Shown piece after piece: positions 1 through 6,409 of a stretch of DNA of 64,000 nt (positions within the stretch are counted from its first letter, which is position 1; the number at the start of each line of letters is the position of its first letter). The stretch comes from Bacteroidaceae bacterium (GTDB lineage: Bacteria > Bacteroidota > Bacteroidia > Bacteroidales > Bacteroidaceae), in assembly GCA_017651315.1 (NCBI GenBank), contig JAGCDE010000015.1, positions 1 through 64,000 of the forward strand, read 5' to 3'. Under the pieces are notes generated by a model, which made no database searches, was not told where the DNA came from, and saw only the letters and a program-made list of their open reading frames with translations. The translations under genes and the position numbers were made by a program.

Positions 1-16
1 ACCATATTATCCATAA

Positions 17-117
17 TTACATCCGATCGGATGCAAATATATGCAATAAAAACAAAATTACATCATATCGGATGTAAAAATTCAGAATAAGCGGTAATTA
101 CATCCGATGGGATATAA
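17..117. promoter_or_regulatory. Three palindromic operator-like motifs at about 40-bp spacing
   Basis: Three 20-bp copies of a motif close to TTACATCCGATCGGATGTAA lie at 17-36, 58-77 and 98-117. The copy at 17-36 contains the perfect 14-bp palindrome CATCCGATCGGATG, and the other two carry a few changes. Start-to-start spacing is 41 and 40 bp, close to four helical turns, which would place all copies on about the same face of the DNA. This looks like an operator array for a dimeric regulator. The regulator and the regulated gene are not identified; the gene may lie left of the window. Confidence 0.55.
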
Positions 118-118
118 T

Positions 119-328
119 TTAAGAAGGATGTGGAAATAAATGGCGGAACTCATCGGCTATAGATGGGTCATTGGGGTTCTTGAGGATCTTCTTACGGAGC
201 GTAGAGACGTTGAAGGCTCAAACGCCTACGTTGAACACGAAGCTGACGAGAGCATCGAACTGCTCTTGGGTTAGTTCAACATCCATTTGGTTGATGCTGT
301 GTTCGGCATTACGGATGTCTTGCTCAAA
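119..328 (-). pseudogene. Broken phage-type lysozyme (GH24-like) fragment
   Basis: Read on the minus strand, positions 325 to about 140 encode a stretch typical of phage endolysin/lysozyme of the GH24 family: a segment with RNAEHSIN, then LTQEQFDALVSFVFNVGV, then AFNVSTLRKKI and NPNDPSIADEF. In family members the middle block reads NVG-x-GAF. Here the codon expected to be glycine is TGA, so one GGA-to-TGA change would explain the stop. The 5' part with the catalytic glutamate is missing, because the frame meets a stop just upstream at about 335, and the last residues before the TAA at 119-121 do not look like the family. The gene is therefore truncated and interrupted. It is a relic of a prophage or related element next to tRNA-Lys. 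Confidence 0.7.
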
Positions 329-355
329 ACTCTACTTTTTGGGCTTTGAAAAAAT

Positions 356-389
356 AAAACCGCTTCAGGTGATATTCTGAAGCGGTTTT
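356..389 (-). terminator. Rho-independent terminator-like hairpin
   Basis: The 13-bp inverted repeat AAAACCGCTTCAG / CTGAAGCGGTTTT has an 8-nt loop. On the minus strand it is followed by TTTTATTTTTTC, a good U-tract. It would end a minus-strand transcript coming from the 390-480 region, where no clear gene is seen. Confidence 0.55.
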
Positions 390-392
390 GAC

Positions 393-413
393 GTGATCGC
401 TCGGGGTTATCAC
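393..413 (-). repeat. Degenerate copy of the tRNA-Lys 3' end (possible att relic)
   Basis: The plus-strand string GTGATCGCTCGGGGTT at 393-408 matches GTGATCCGCTCGGGGTT at 549-565, the 3' end of the tRNA-Lys gene, except for one deleted C. Elements that integrate in tRNA genes leave such duplicated 3' ends. With the lysozyme relic nearby, an old integration scar is plausible, but the match is short. Confidence 0.35.
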
Positions 414-480
414 CAAATCCGTACTGATAAATCAGTCCGTATTTGTATGATGACCCCTGGCCCTGCCACGGGCCATCATA

Positions 481-548
481 CAACAAAAAAAGATTCTGAA
501 CTCCCTTGAAAGCAAGCTTTCAGATGATTTCAGAATCTTTTTTTGTTG
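481..548 (-). terminator. Nested hairpin terminator after tRNA-Lys
   Basis: A perfect 20-bp inverted repeat (481-500 against 529-548) encloses a second hairpin, TGAAAGC / GCTTTCA. On the minus strand the outer arm ends in a run of seven T residues. It starts at the encoded CCA end of tRNA-Lys and should end that transcript. Confidence 0.75.
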
Positions 549-622
549 GTGATCCGCTCGGGGTTCGAACCCGAGACCCCATCCTTAAAAGGGATGTGCT
601 CTACCTGCTGAGCTAGCGGATC
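547..622 (-). tRNA. tRNA-Lys (anticodon UUU)
   Basis: On the minus strand the acceptor stem GATCCGC/GCGGATC, the D arm, the anticodon stem CATCC/GGATG with loop CTTTTAA (anticodon TTT) and the T arm TCGGG-TTCGAAC-CCCGA are all intact. Discriminator A and an encoded CCA follow (550 down to 547). A promoter with -7 box TATCTTTG lies upstream and a strong hairpin terminator downstream. Confidence 0.95.
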
Positions 623-648
623 TACCTCTAAATTGCGTTAAGCGGGTG

Positions 649-680
649 CAAAGATAGTCTCTTTTGCGGTAACCGGCAAA
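649..680 (-). promoter_or_regulatory. Promoter of tRNA-Lys
   Basis: On the minus strand a -33 TTTG (677-680) and a -7 TATCTTTG (649-656) are separated by 20 bp. This fits the Bacteroidota housekeeping sigma consensus TTTG / TAnnTTTG and lies 26 bp before the tRNA. Confidence 0.7.
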
Positions 681-697
681 TTTTTTCCTTCATTTAT

Positions 698-2302
698 TTA
701 TTCGGAGAGGCCGTACATTATCAATCCTCCGGTCTGATTCAGCGAACCTTTTACGCTCAATGCATTCGTGCTGTTTTTGGTGGAGTAGGCGTAAACAGAA
801 CCTCCAGACATGCTCAAAGATTGCGTATCGAGTGAACGGCTGCGTATTGCGATACCGTCGGCTGAGTAGTCGGTACCTTCCGTAACGACGGCAATAGCCC
901 CGCCTGTAATGACGGTGGCCGACTCCGTGTTTATCCCCTTGCCTCCTATACCGGTGTTGAGCAGAGACAGCTTGCCTCCGCTTACGGAGAGGTTCTTTCT
1001 GGACCTTATGCAGGCAGTGGAAGAGTAATCGTTCTCCTCTTCGTCATACATGGGTTCTCCGGATGCCTTCAGAATGGCATTTCCGCCTTTGATGCTGACA
1101 TCGCCCCAGACATTGAGGCATTTTGATGCATTCCCGGTTACGGTGGCGGAAACGGCTCCTCCTGTCATGGTCATATCGCCGGTTGTAGTTATGGCATGAC
1201 CTTTGCTTCCGGTCGTGGATATCTTGGCATAGCCTCCTTCAATGTTGACGTATGCTGTGTCGGCATCAGGATAATCGGATACAATCCCGTCATCGGCGCA
1301 TGTCATGTCAAGAGAGCCTCCGTAAAGGCTGAACTCTCCCCTGCGGACAGAGATTCCGTCCTTGGAGGATTTGATGGTGACGTTTCCGCCGTACATGATG
1401 AACTTGTCCTTGGTGTTGATACCGTCCTTGAGGGATGTGATGTTTATCGTTCCGGTGTTGGCACGCAGGCGGATGTAGTCATCGCTGCATATTCCGTGAC
1501 CTCCGAGCGAAGTGATATTCAGGGTTCCTGAACCGCTTACAAGGAGCTGTCCTTCGCTGAAGATTGTTCCTTTCTGGTCCTCCGAGGCCGATGATGAGTA
1601 TGTCGCGCCGTCACAGAGGGTGTTGACGGTATTCTTGTTCAGGAGCAGATATACCGATTTCCCGGACTGGATGTTGATGGCGGGGCCGTTCGGGTTGGTG
1701 ATGCTCACCCCGTTCAGTGTCAGGCAGAATTTCTTGTTGTCGGCATCGCCGTCCTCGGTTATAACCTTGAAGGAACCGTTACTTGAGCTGCCCTCAAGAA
1801 GATATCTCATCTTGCCCTTGGTGGAGAGAACTGTCACGTGCGCCCCTGAGGTTCTCACAGTTACTCCGTTGACGGAACCGGATACTGTTACGCTGTTTCC
1901 GTTGAAAGTGAACTTGATGGTGTTCCTGACAGTGAAGTTTTCAATGAAGTCGCTGTCATCGGTTGCAGGTTTCGGTTCCTCTACATTACTGTACTCCGGA
2001 TCCGCGGCATTGATGATACTTTTCTTGAAGTCCGAAGCTGTGGGGAAAGCCGATGCACCCTGGACTGCCTGGTTGAAAGTGATGCTGTCAAGCATTCCCA
2101 AACCGTAGGAGGCGGAGCGCTTGTCTCCAAAATGGAAACTGACTGCCGTCCGGTCCCTGTTGAATCCGATGCTGTCTATCGCGACTGTGTTGCTGATGCG
2201 TGTAATGCCGTCATTCTGATGGAAATAGACGCTCTTGTGCTGGGCGCTCGCCAGGATGGGGAGCGCAACGGCGGCAGATAACAGAATTGTACGGCGCATC
2301 AT
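698..2302 (-). CDS. Secreted beta-helical carbohydrate-binding-domain protein (Cthe_2159-like)
   Basis: A 534-residue exported protein. Residues 1-20 form a signal peptide ending ASA-Q. Residues about 20-80 form a small domain with the pattern VYFHQNDG...IDSIGF, repeated once more as LDSITF. From about 125 to the end there are short beta-strand turns rich in GG, T, S and N with recurring GI-D-G units (for example DGINTKD, DGISVRR, DGIVSDYP). This is typical of the right-handed beta-helix carbohydrate-binding-domain proteins related to Cthe_2159, some of which bind acidic sugars. No T9SS C-terminal domain is present. The start codon overlaps the stop of the preceding gene as ATGA, so the two are probably translationally coupled. 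The ligand is unknown. Confidence 0.75.
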   Translation of the reverse strand: MMRRTILLSAAVALPILASAQHKSVYFHQNDGITRISNTVAIDSIGFNRDRTAVSFHFGDKRSASYGLGMLDSITFNQAVQGASAFPTASDFKKSIINAADPEYSNVEEPKPATDDSDFIENFTVRNTIKFTFNGNSVTVSGSVNGVTVRTSGAHVTVLSTKGKMRYLLEGSSSNGSFKVITEDGDADNKKFCLTLNGVSITNPNGPAINIQSGKSVYLLLNKNTVNTLCDGATYSSSASEDQKGTIFSEGQLLVSGSGTLNITSLGGHGICSDDYIRLRANTGTINITSLKDGINTKDKFIMYGGNVTIKSSKDGISVRRGEFSLYGGSLDMTCADDGIVSDYPDADTAYVNIEGGYAKISTTGSKGHAITTTGDMTMTGGAVSATVTGNASKCLNVWGDVSIKGGNAILKASGEPMYDEEENDYSSTACIRSRKNLSVSGGKLSLLNTGIGGKGINTESATVITGGAIAVVTEGTDYSADGIAIRSRSLDTQSLSMSGGSVYAYSTKNSTNALSVKGSLNQTGGLIMYGLSE

Positions 2303-2694
2303 TTTATTATCTTGATTGTTTTACCGCCAGTGCGCAGCAGATATATCCCCTTGGGCAGATCACCTATCACGGATTCCGTGGAGGCCGATGAGTCGTTCAC
2401 TATGACTCTGCCGCTCAGGTCATAGACTGAAACCGGCAGGACTGCATCGGCGATGATACCCTCCACGGCAGTGTTGTCGGAGAACAGCATCTTGCTGATG
2501 GATGAGAGGATATAGCTCGTGGCTGACCCGTCGTTGAGAGTGGCTACGAGATTCCCCTTTTCGAAGGTCAGCTTGCGCAGATTGTCAAGATTGAGGCTCT
2601 GTTCCTTCCCCTCCTTGTCACGGATGAGAAGGTCCTGGCTGAATGCAGGCATCGCCAGAAAAGCAGCCAGTAGGATGAGTAGCGTTTTTTTCAT
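2299..2694 (-). CDS. Small secreted protein with T9SS type A-like C-terminal sorting domain
   Basis: A 131-residue protein with a signal peptide (1-19, MPAFSQ). A short domain follows (about 20-75: DKEGKEQ...LRKLTFEKGNLVATLNDG...SISKMLFSD), then a C-terminal block VSVYDLSGRVI...LPKGIYLLRTGGKTIKIIK. That block has the hallmarks of a T9SS type A sorting domain: a YDLSGR strand, LPKGIYLLR, and a Lys-rich end. Almost nothing separates the signal peptide from the sorting domain, so the protein is little more than a CTD carrier. It lies 19 bp after the DUF2490 barrel gene and overlaps the next gene by 4 bp. The second locus at 22694-23167 has the same plan. Confidence 0.75.
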   Translation of the reverse strand: MKKTLLILLAAFLAMPAFSQDLLIRDKEGKEQSLNLDNLRKLTFEKGNLVATLNDGSATSYILSSISKMLFSDNTAVEGIIADAVLPVSVYDLSGRVIVNDSSASTESVIGDLPKGIYLLRTGGKTIKIIK

Positions 2695-2713
2695 ATATCT
2701 GTTTTTTATTCTT

Positions 2714-3601
2714 TCAGAAACTGTACTTGTAGCTTATGCTTACAACCGATCCGGCGGGTTCATCGTCGTCATTGCGGTCCTGTCGTATATAGGCAGCCTG
2801 GAAATAGTGGGCCTTGGCGATGTTGAACTCTATCCCGGCGGTAAGCCGGGTCTTGGCAAGAGTCCATTCCTTGTCAATCCTGTTGAAATACTCCACCGAA
2901 ACGAACGGGTCGAATTTCCAGTGCGGGATGTTATACTCGACACCAATCCTTGAACGGAGCACTTGCTTGGCGGCTCCGCCTTTCCATACCGTCACCATGT
3001 TGTCAGTGTCAGGTTCCTTAACCTGCACGAAATCCTCGGCCTCCGGGTCATATTTCTCCACGACTCCCCCGAAACGGTAAACCCGCCTGTCAGCCTGAAC
3101 GCTGTCGGAGCAGGTGAACTGGTAGCTCTCCCTTAGTGAGAACTTGAACCTGGAAACCTCGCAGGAAGCCTGAAGGGAGGCCGTGAAACGGTGCCTGTCC
3201 TCGTAATATGAATAAGTGTGGTTGAAGTCATGGCCGCCGTCCAGATAGTATTGCAGATCCAGTCCGTCCTCAATATCAAGGGAATCGCCCTTGTATTTTA
3301 TGGATTCGGGATTCAGCACCCTTATGAACTTGTATCCTGCGGCCGCCTTGACATTGAATGACTTGTCTCTGGTGCGGAACAGGCGCGTGCTCAGTGACAA
3401 CCCCGCGCTCCATCGGTCAAAATCCCTGAAATTGTCAGTGAGACGATATTCCGCTTCAACATCCAGGTCGGTACCCTTGACAATCTTCTTTTCTATTCCT
3501 GCGCTGACCCAAAGCCCTGTCCCGTCCTGACCGGAAACGTTCTGGGAGAGTGTCAGGACGGCTGCCAGGATGACCGTAATGAAATAACGATACTTTTTCA
3601 T
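2714..3601 (-). CDS. DUF2490 family outer-membrane beta-barrel protein
   Basis: A 295-residue protein with a signal peptide (1-24, ending VSGQ). Alternating polar/aromatic strands follow to a final aromatic residue (SISYKYSF), as expected of an outer-membrane barrel folded by Bam. The opening LWVSAGIEKKI...DLDVEAEYRL and the periodic pattern fit DUF2490, a Bacteroidota barrel family of unknown function. It is the first gene of a three-gene operon with the CTD protein and the beta-helix protein. A promoter lies 38 bp upstream. Its link to the secreted partners is inferred from position only. Confidence 0.75.
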   Translation of the reverse strand: MKKYRYFITVILAAVLTLSQNVSGQDGTGLWVSAGIEKKIVKGTDLDVEAEYRLTDNFRDFDRWSAGLSLSTRLFRTRDKSFNVKAAAGYKFIRVLNPESIKYKGDSLDIEDGLDLQYYLDGGHDFNHTYSYYEDRHRFTASLQASCEVSRFKFSLRESYQFTCSDSVQADRRVYRFGGVVEKYDPEAEDFVQVKEPDTDNMVTVWKGGAAKQVLRSRIGVEYNIPHWKFDPFVSVEYFNRIDKEWTLAKTRLTAGIEFNIAKAHYFQAAYIRQDRNDDDEPAGSVVSISYKYSF

Positions 3602-3638
3602 AGGAGGTCTGAAGATTGGAGTATTCAGGTTTCGGAAG

Positions 3639-3646
3639 CAAAAATA
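3639..3646 (-). promoter_or_regulatory. -7 box of the DUF2490 operon promoter
   Basis: The minus-strand box TATTTTTG matches TAnnTTTG and lies 38 bp before the start codon at 3601. It is divergent from the frr promoter. Confidence 0.55.
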
Positions 3647-3664
3647 GTAATAAAAATGATGTAG

Positions 3665-3698
3665 TTTGCTGAAAACATATCAAAATAGCTTATCTTTG
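3665..3698 (+). promoter_or_regulatory. Promoter of frr
   Basis: TTTG (3665-3668) and TATCTTTG (3691-3698) are 22 bp apart. This decides the frr start: an in-frame ATG at 3666 lies within the promoter, so translation must begin at 3729. Confidence 0.65.
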
Positions 3699-3728
3699 CT
3701 TTTACAGAACAAAAACAGCAGTACATAT

Positions 3729-4289
3729 ATGTTTGATGTAAACAAATGCCTCAGTGAGGCGGAAGAGCAGATGGAGATGGCCATCCTGCATCTGGAAGAT
3801 GAGTTTGCCCACATTCGCGCCGGCAAGGCAAACGTGCGCATCCTGGATGATATCCGTGTGGATTCATACGGTTCCATGGTCGCCCTGAACAATGTGGCTG
3901 CCCTCTCCACTCCGGATGCCCGCACCATAGCCATACGTCCATGGGACAAGAACATGCTCAAGGTGATAGAGAAGGCGATAATCGATTCATCGGTAGGAAT
4001 AATGCCAACGAACAACGGAGAGATAATCCGTCTGGCCATCCCGCCACTTACCGAGGAACGTCGCCGCGACCTGGTCAAGCAGAGCGGAAAGGTCACCGAG
4101 AGCACTAAGGTTTCTGTGCGTAACGCCCGTCGTGAAACTATCGATACCCTCAAGAAGGCCCAGAAGGAGGGACTGCCTGAGGATGCCGAGAAGGATGCCG
4201 AGGAGAAACTGCAGAAACTTCATGACAAGTATATCAGGAAGGCCGACGAACTCTTTGCCGAGAAGGAAAAGGAGATCATGACCGTATAG
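3729..4289 (+). CDS. frr: Ribosome recycling factor
   Basis: A 186-residue protein of normal family length. With EF-G it splits post-termination ribosomes so that subunits and mRNA can be reused. The sequence carries the conserved RRF blocks: LEDEFAHIRAGKANVRILDD near residue 25, RTIAIRPWD near 65, NNGEIIRLAIPPLTEERRRDL near 95 and VSVRNARRE near 130. The start at 3729 (MFDVNKCL) is chosen because the longer frame begins inside the promoter. It is followed after 44 bp by rsgA, so two factors acting on ribosomes lie together. An ordinary essential gene with nothing missing. Confidence 0.97.
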   Translation: MFDVNKCLSEAEEQMEMAILHLEDEFAHIRAGKANVRILDDIRVDSYGSMVALNNVAALSTPDARTIAIRPWDKNMLKVIEKAIIDSSVGIMPTNNGEIIRLAIPPLTEERRRDLVKQSGKVTESTKVSVRNARRETIDTLKKAQKEGLPEDAEKDAEEKLQKLHDKYIRKADELFAEKEKEIMTV

Positions 4290-4333
4290 AATGGATTTGC
4301 TTTTGTTCCGGATAAAAGTAGGCAGATCCTGAT

Positions 4334-5269
4334 ATGCGCGGATTGGTCGTTCGTAATACCGGCAGCAGCTATCTGGTGCGTACCGATGACGGGCGTGACC
4401 AGGAGTGCCGCATCAAGGGGACATTCCGCATAAAAGGCATAAAAAGCACCAACCCCATAGCCGTAGGCGACTATGTGGAGTTTGCTCCGGCACGTGAAGG
4501 CGAGCCGGCATACATCACGGACATAGAGGAGCGCAGGAACTACATAATCCGGCGTTCCTCTAATCTTTCCAAACAGTCTCATATCCTGGCCTCCAACCTT
4601 GACCAGTGCCTGCTGGTGGTCACCGTGAACCACCCCGTCACATCGCCTGTGTTCATTGACCGGTTCCTGGCGTCGGCCTGGGCTTACCGCGTGCCTGTGG
4701 TGCTTGTGTTCAACAAGGCGGACCTCCTTTCGGCTGAGGACAGGGCAACTGCCGATGAGTTCACCACGCTCTACCGCGCCATCGGTTATGTGTGCATAGA
4801 GTGTGATGCCCTGCATGGCGAGGGCATTGATGCCTTGAGAGCGATTCTCAAGGATAAAGTTTCACTGATTGCCGGCAATTCCGGAGTGGGGAAGAGCACC
4901 TTGGTGAACACCATCCTGCCGGAGCTGAACCAGCGCACATCGGAGATATCCGAAAAGCATGATACCGGTATGCACACCACCACTTTCTCCGAGATGTTCC
5001 CTCTGCCCGAGGGCGGCTGGATAATAGACACTCCGGGAATAAAAGGGTTCGGCACATTCGATATGGAGCATGAGGAGATCAGTCACTATTTCCCCGAGAT
5101 TTTCAAATGTTCCTCAGGTTGCCGCTACGGCAACTGCACCCACACCTGTGAGCCCGAATGTGCAGTGAAGCGGGCCGTGGAGACCGGTTCCATCCATCTG
5201 TCACGTTACAACAGCTATCTGAGTATGCTGGAGGATGAGGACGAGGGCAAGTACAGGAAGGAGTATTAA
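4334..5269 (+). CDS. rsgA: Small ribosomal subunit biogenesis GTPase RsgA
   Basis: A 311-residue circularly permuted GTPase that helps late maturation of the 30S subunit. An OB-fold N-terminal domain (1-80) is followed by GTPase motifs in the permuted order G4 (NKAD, 127-130), G1 (GNSGVGKST, 181-189) and G3 (DTPGI, 232-236). The C-terminal zinc finger ligands are C263, C268, H270 and C276. It lies behind frr on the same strand. Its TAA stop is directly abutted by a 21-nt arm of the dispersed repeat described at 35538-35700. Confidence 0.96.
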   Translation: MRGLVVRNTGSSYLVRTDDGRDQECRIKGTFRIKGIKSTNPIAVGDYVEFAPAREGEPAYITDIEERRNYIIRRSSNLSKQSHILASNLDQCLLVVTVNHPVTSPVFIDRFLASAWAYRVPVVLVFNKADLLSAEDRATADEFTTLYRAIGYVCIECDALHGEGIDALRAILKDKVSLIAGNSGVGKSTLVNTILPELNQRTSEISEKHDTGMHTTTFSEMFPLPEGGWIIDTPGIKGFGTFDMEHEEISHYFPEIFKCSSGCRYGNCTHTCEPECAVKRAVETGSIHLSRYNSYLSMLEDEDEGKYRKEY

Positions 5270-5290
5270 GAATCTGTTTTGATTCGTTCC
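5270..5290 (+). repeat. Single arm of the dispersed GAATCTGTTTTGATTTGTTTCC repeat
   Basis: GAATCTGTTTTGATTCGTTCC starts on the base after the rsgA stop codon. It matches the inverted-repeat arms of the element at 35538-35700 with two differences from its left arm. Only one arm remains. Confidence 0.5.
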
Positions 5291-5306
5291 GTGAAATATA
5301 TCTGGT

Positions 5307-5768
5307 CTATCTTTTCTTCCTGAAGAAATCCTGAACTATCTGAGCGCATTCATCAGCCATGACTCCTGCGGTGACCTGTGTCTTGGGATGCAGTGCTCCC
5401 GGGGCGAAAACGGTGAATCCGCGTCTCGGGTCACTCGCGCCATAGACTAAACGTTGCAGCTGGGACCAGCCTATTGCCCCGGCGCACATTACGCAGGGCT
5501 CAAGCGTTACATAGAGTGTGCATTGGTCCAGATACTTGCCTCCTAAGTATGATGCTGCGGCTGTGATTGCCTGCATCTCGGCGTGGGCGGTGACATCGGT
5601 GAGTGTCTCTGTCAGGTTATGGGCACGGGCAATGACTGTTCCGTTGCAGACCACTATCGCGCCTACGGGAATCTCTCCCTGAACTGCCGCTGCCCGGGCT
5701 TCGTCAAGAGCGGTTTTCATGAATCTCCGGTCCTGGGAGTCTGTATCAGCGCCGCATGTCATGCTCAT
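5307..5768 (-). CDS. tadA: tRNA-specific adenosine deaminase
   Basis: A 153-residue zinc deaminase that converts A34 to inosine in tRNA-Arg(ACG), allowing it to read several Arg codons. The active site is present: HAE at 62-64 (zinc ligand and proton-shuttle Glu) and PCVMC at 91-95 (two zinc Cys). GASDPRRGFT and a basic C-terminus (FFRKKR) are typical of TadA. The first ATG (5768) overlaps the upstream small gene by 23 bp; M17 is a possible later start. It is convergent with rsgA. Confidence 0.93.
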   Translation of the reverse strand: MSMTCGADTDSQDRRFMKTALDEARAAAVQGEIPVGAIVVCNGTVIARAHNLTETLTDVTAHAEMQAITAAASYLGGKYLDQCTLYVTLEPCVMCAGAIGWSQLQRLVYGASDPRRGFTVFAPGALHPKTQVTAGVMADECAQIVQDFFRKKR

Positions 5769-5952
5769 TGAACAGTGTGGGGTAGTCCTGGTCCAGTTTC
5801 TTGATGATGAAGGTAATCAGGGTCTCCCGTATCCAACGGCTGCGGTTGTTTATCTTGTACTTCCGCAAGTAGCTGTCTATCATGCGTTTCTCCTCCTCGT
5901 TGGCAAGGAATGTGAATCGCTCCTTCCTGACTGATTTCCTTGATTTCTGCAT
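5746..5952 (-). CDS. Small basic ribbon-helix-helix-like protein
   Basis: A 68-residue protein, basic at the N-terminus (MQKSRKSVRKERFTF). It has a beta-strand (ERFTFLAN), a helix (EEEKRMIDSYLRKYKI), a turn with NNRSRW and a second helix (IRETLITFIIKKL). This order matches the ribbon-helix-helix DNA-binding fold, but no specific family is recognised. Its 3' end overlaps the tadA start by 23 bp, so the two are likely cotranscribed and coupled. A weak -7 box (minus-strand TATCTTCG, 5962-5969) lies only 10 bp upstream, giving a very short leader. The function is unknown. Confidence 0.55.
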   Translation of the reverse strand: MQKSRKSVRKERFTFLANEEEKRMIDSYLRKYKINNRSRWIRETLITFIIKKLDQDYPTLFNEHDMRR

Positions 5953-6003
5953 AATCCAGTACGAAGATATTCATTTTAAAAACAATTATCGGTTTTTTGT
6001 GAC

Positions 6004-6011
6004 TATTTTTG
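6004..6011 (+). promoter_or_regulatory. -7 box of yraN
   Basis: TATTTTTG fits TAnnTTTG. It ends one base before an in-frame ATG at 6013, so the usable start is the ATG at 6028. This leaves a leader of roughly 10 nt. Confidence 0.5.
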
Positions 6012-6027
6012 CATGACACTGAAAAAA

Positions 6028-6393
6028 ATGGCTAAACACAACATTCTGGGTAAGGAAGGCGAGGAGATGGCTGCCGGCTATCTGGAACAGGAAGGCTATA
6101 CCGTACTGGACCGTAACTGGCGATGCGGACACAAGGAGCTGGACCTGGTGGTGACCAGGGACGATACCATAGTGTTCGTGGAGGTCAAGACGCGTACGGG
6201 TACTGAGTGGGGTGATCCTGAGGATGCTGTGACCGACCGCAAGATACGCCGTATCGTGAACTCGGCCGATGCCTACATACGTCTTAACCGGATTGACATG
6301 GATGCCAGGTTTGATATAATATCCATAGTGCTGGAAGGTGGAGAATTCAAGGTTGAACATATCGAACAGGCTTTCCTTCCTCCGGTTGAGTAA
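6028..6393 (+). CDS. YraN family protein (UPF0102)
   Basis: A 121-residue protein of the UPF0102/YraN family, whose fold is that of restriction endonuclease-like nucleases. Typical blocks are LGKEGEEMAAGYLEQEGY, DRNWRCGHKELDLVV and VFVEVKTRTG. In these the acidic and lysine residues (E-D...E-V-K) form the nuclease-like core. The precise cellular role is not established. The start MAKHN at 6028 is chosen because the upstream ATG at 6013 touches the -7 box. It is divergent from the small RHH-like gene and followed after 16 bp by birA. Confidence 0.9.
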   Translation: MAKHNILGKEGEEMAAGYLEQEGYTVLDRNWRCGHKELDLVVTRDDTIVFVEVKTRTGTEWGDPEDAVTDRKIRRIVNSADAYIRLNRIDMDARFDIISIVLEGGEFKVEHIEQAFLPPVE

Positions 6394-6409
6394 TTGAAAT
6401 GAGGTTGTG

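Noticed and set aside
271-486. 71-codon minus-strand open frame across the terminator hairpin
   Set aside because: It crosses the hairpin at 356-389 and the lysozyme relic in another frame, so it is not a credible protein.
1512-2108. 198-codon plus-strand open frame opposite the beta-helix gene
   Set aside because: It is a shadow of the low-complexity repeat coding on the other strand; no promoter or family match.
3666-3728. Upstream ATG extension of frr
   Set aside because: It lies inside the -33/-7 promoter region, and the added residues do not match ribosome recycling factors.
4220-4816. 198-codon minus-strand open frame opposite frr/rsgA
   Set aside because: It is antisense to rsgA, which has full family motifs, and has no recognisable domains.
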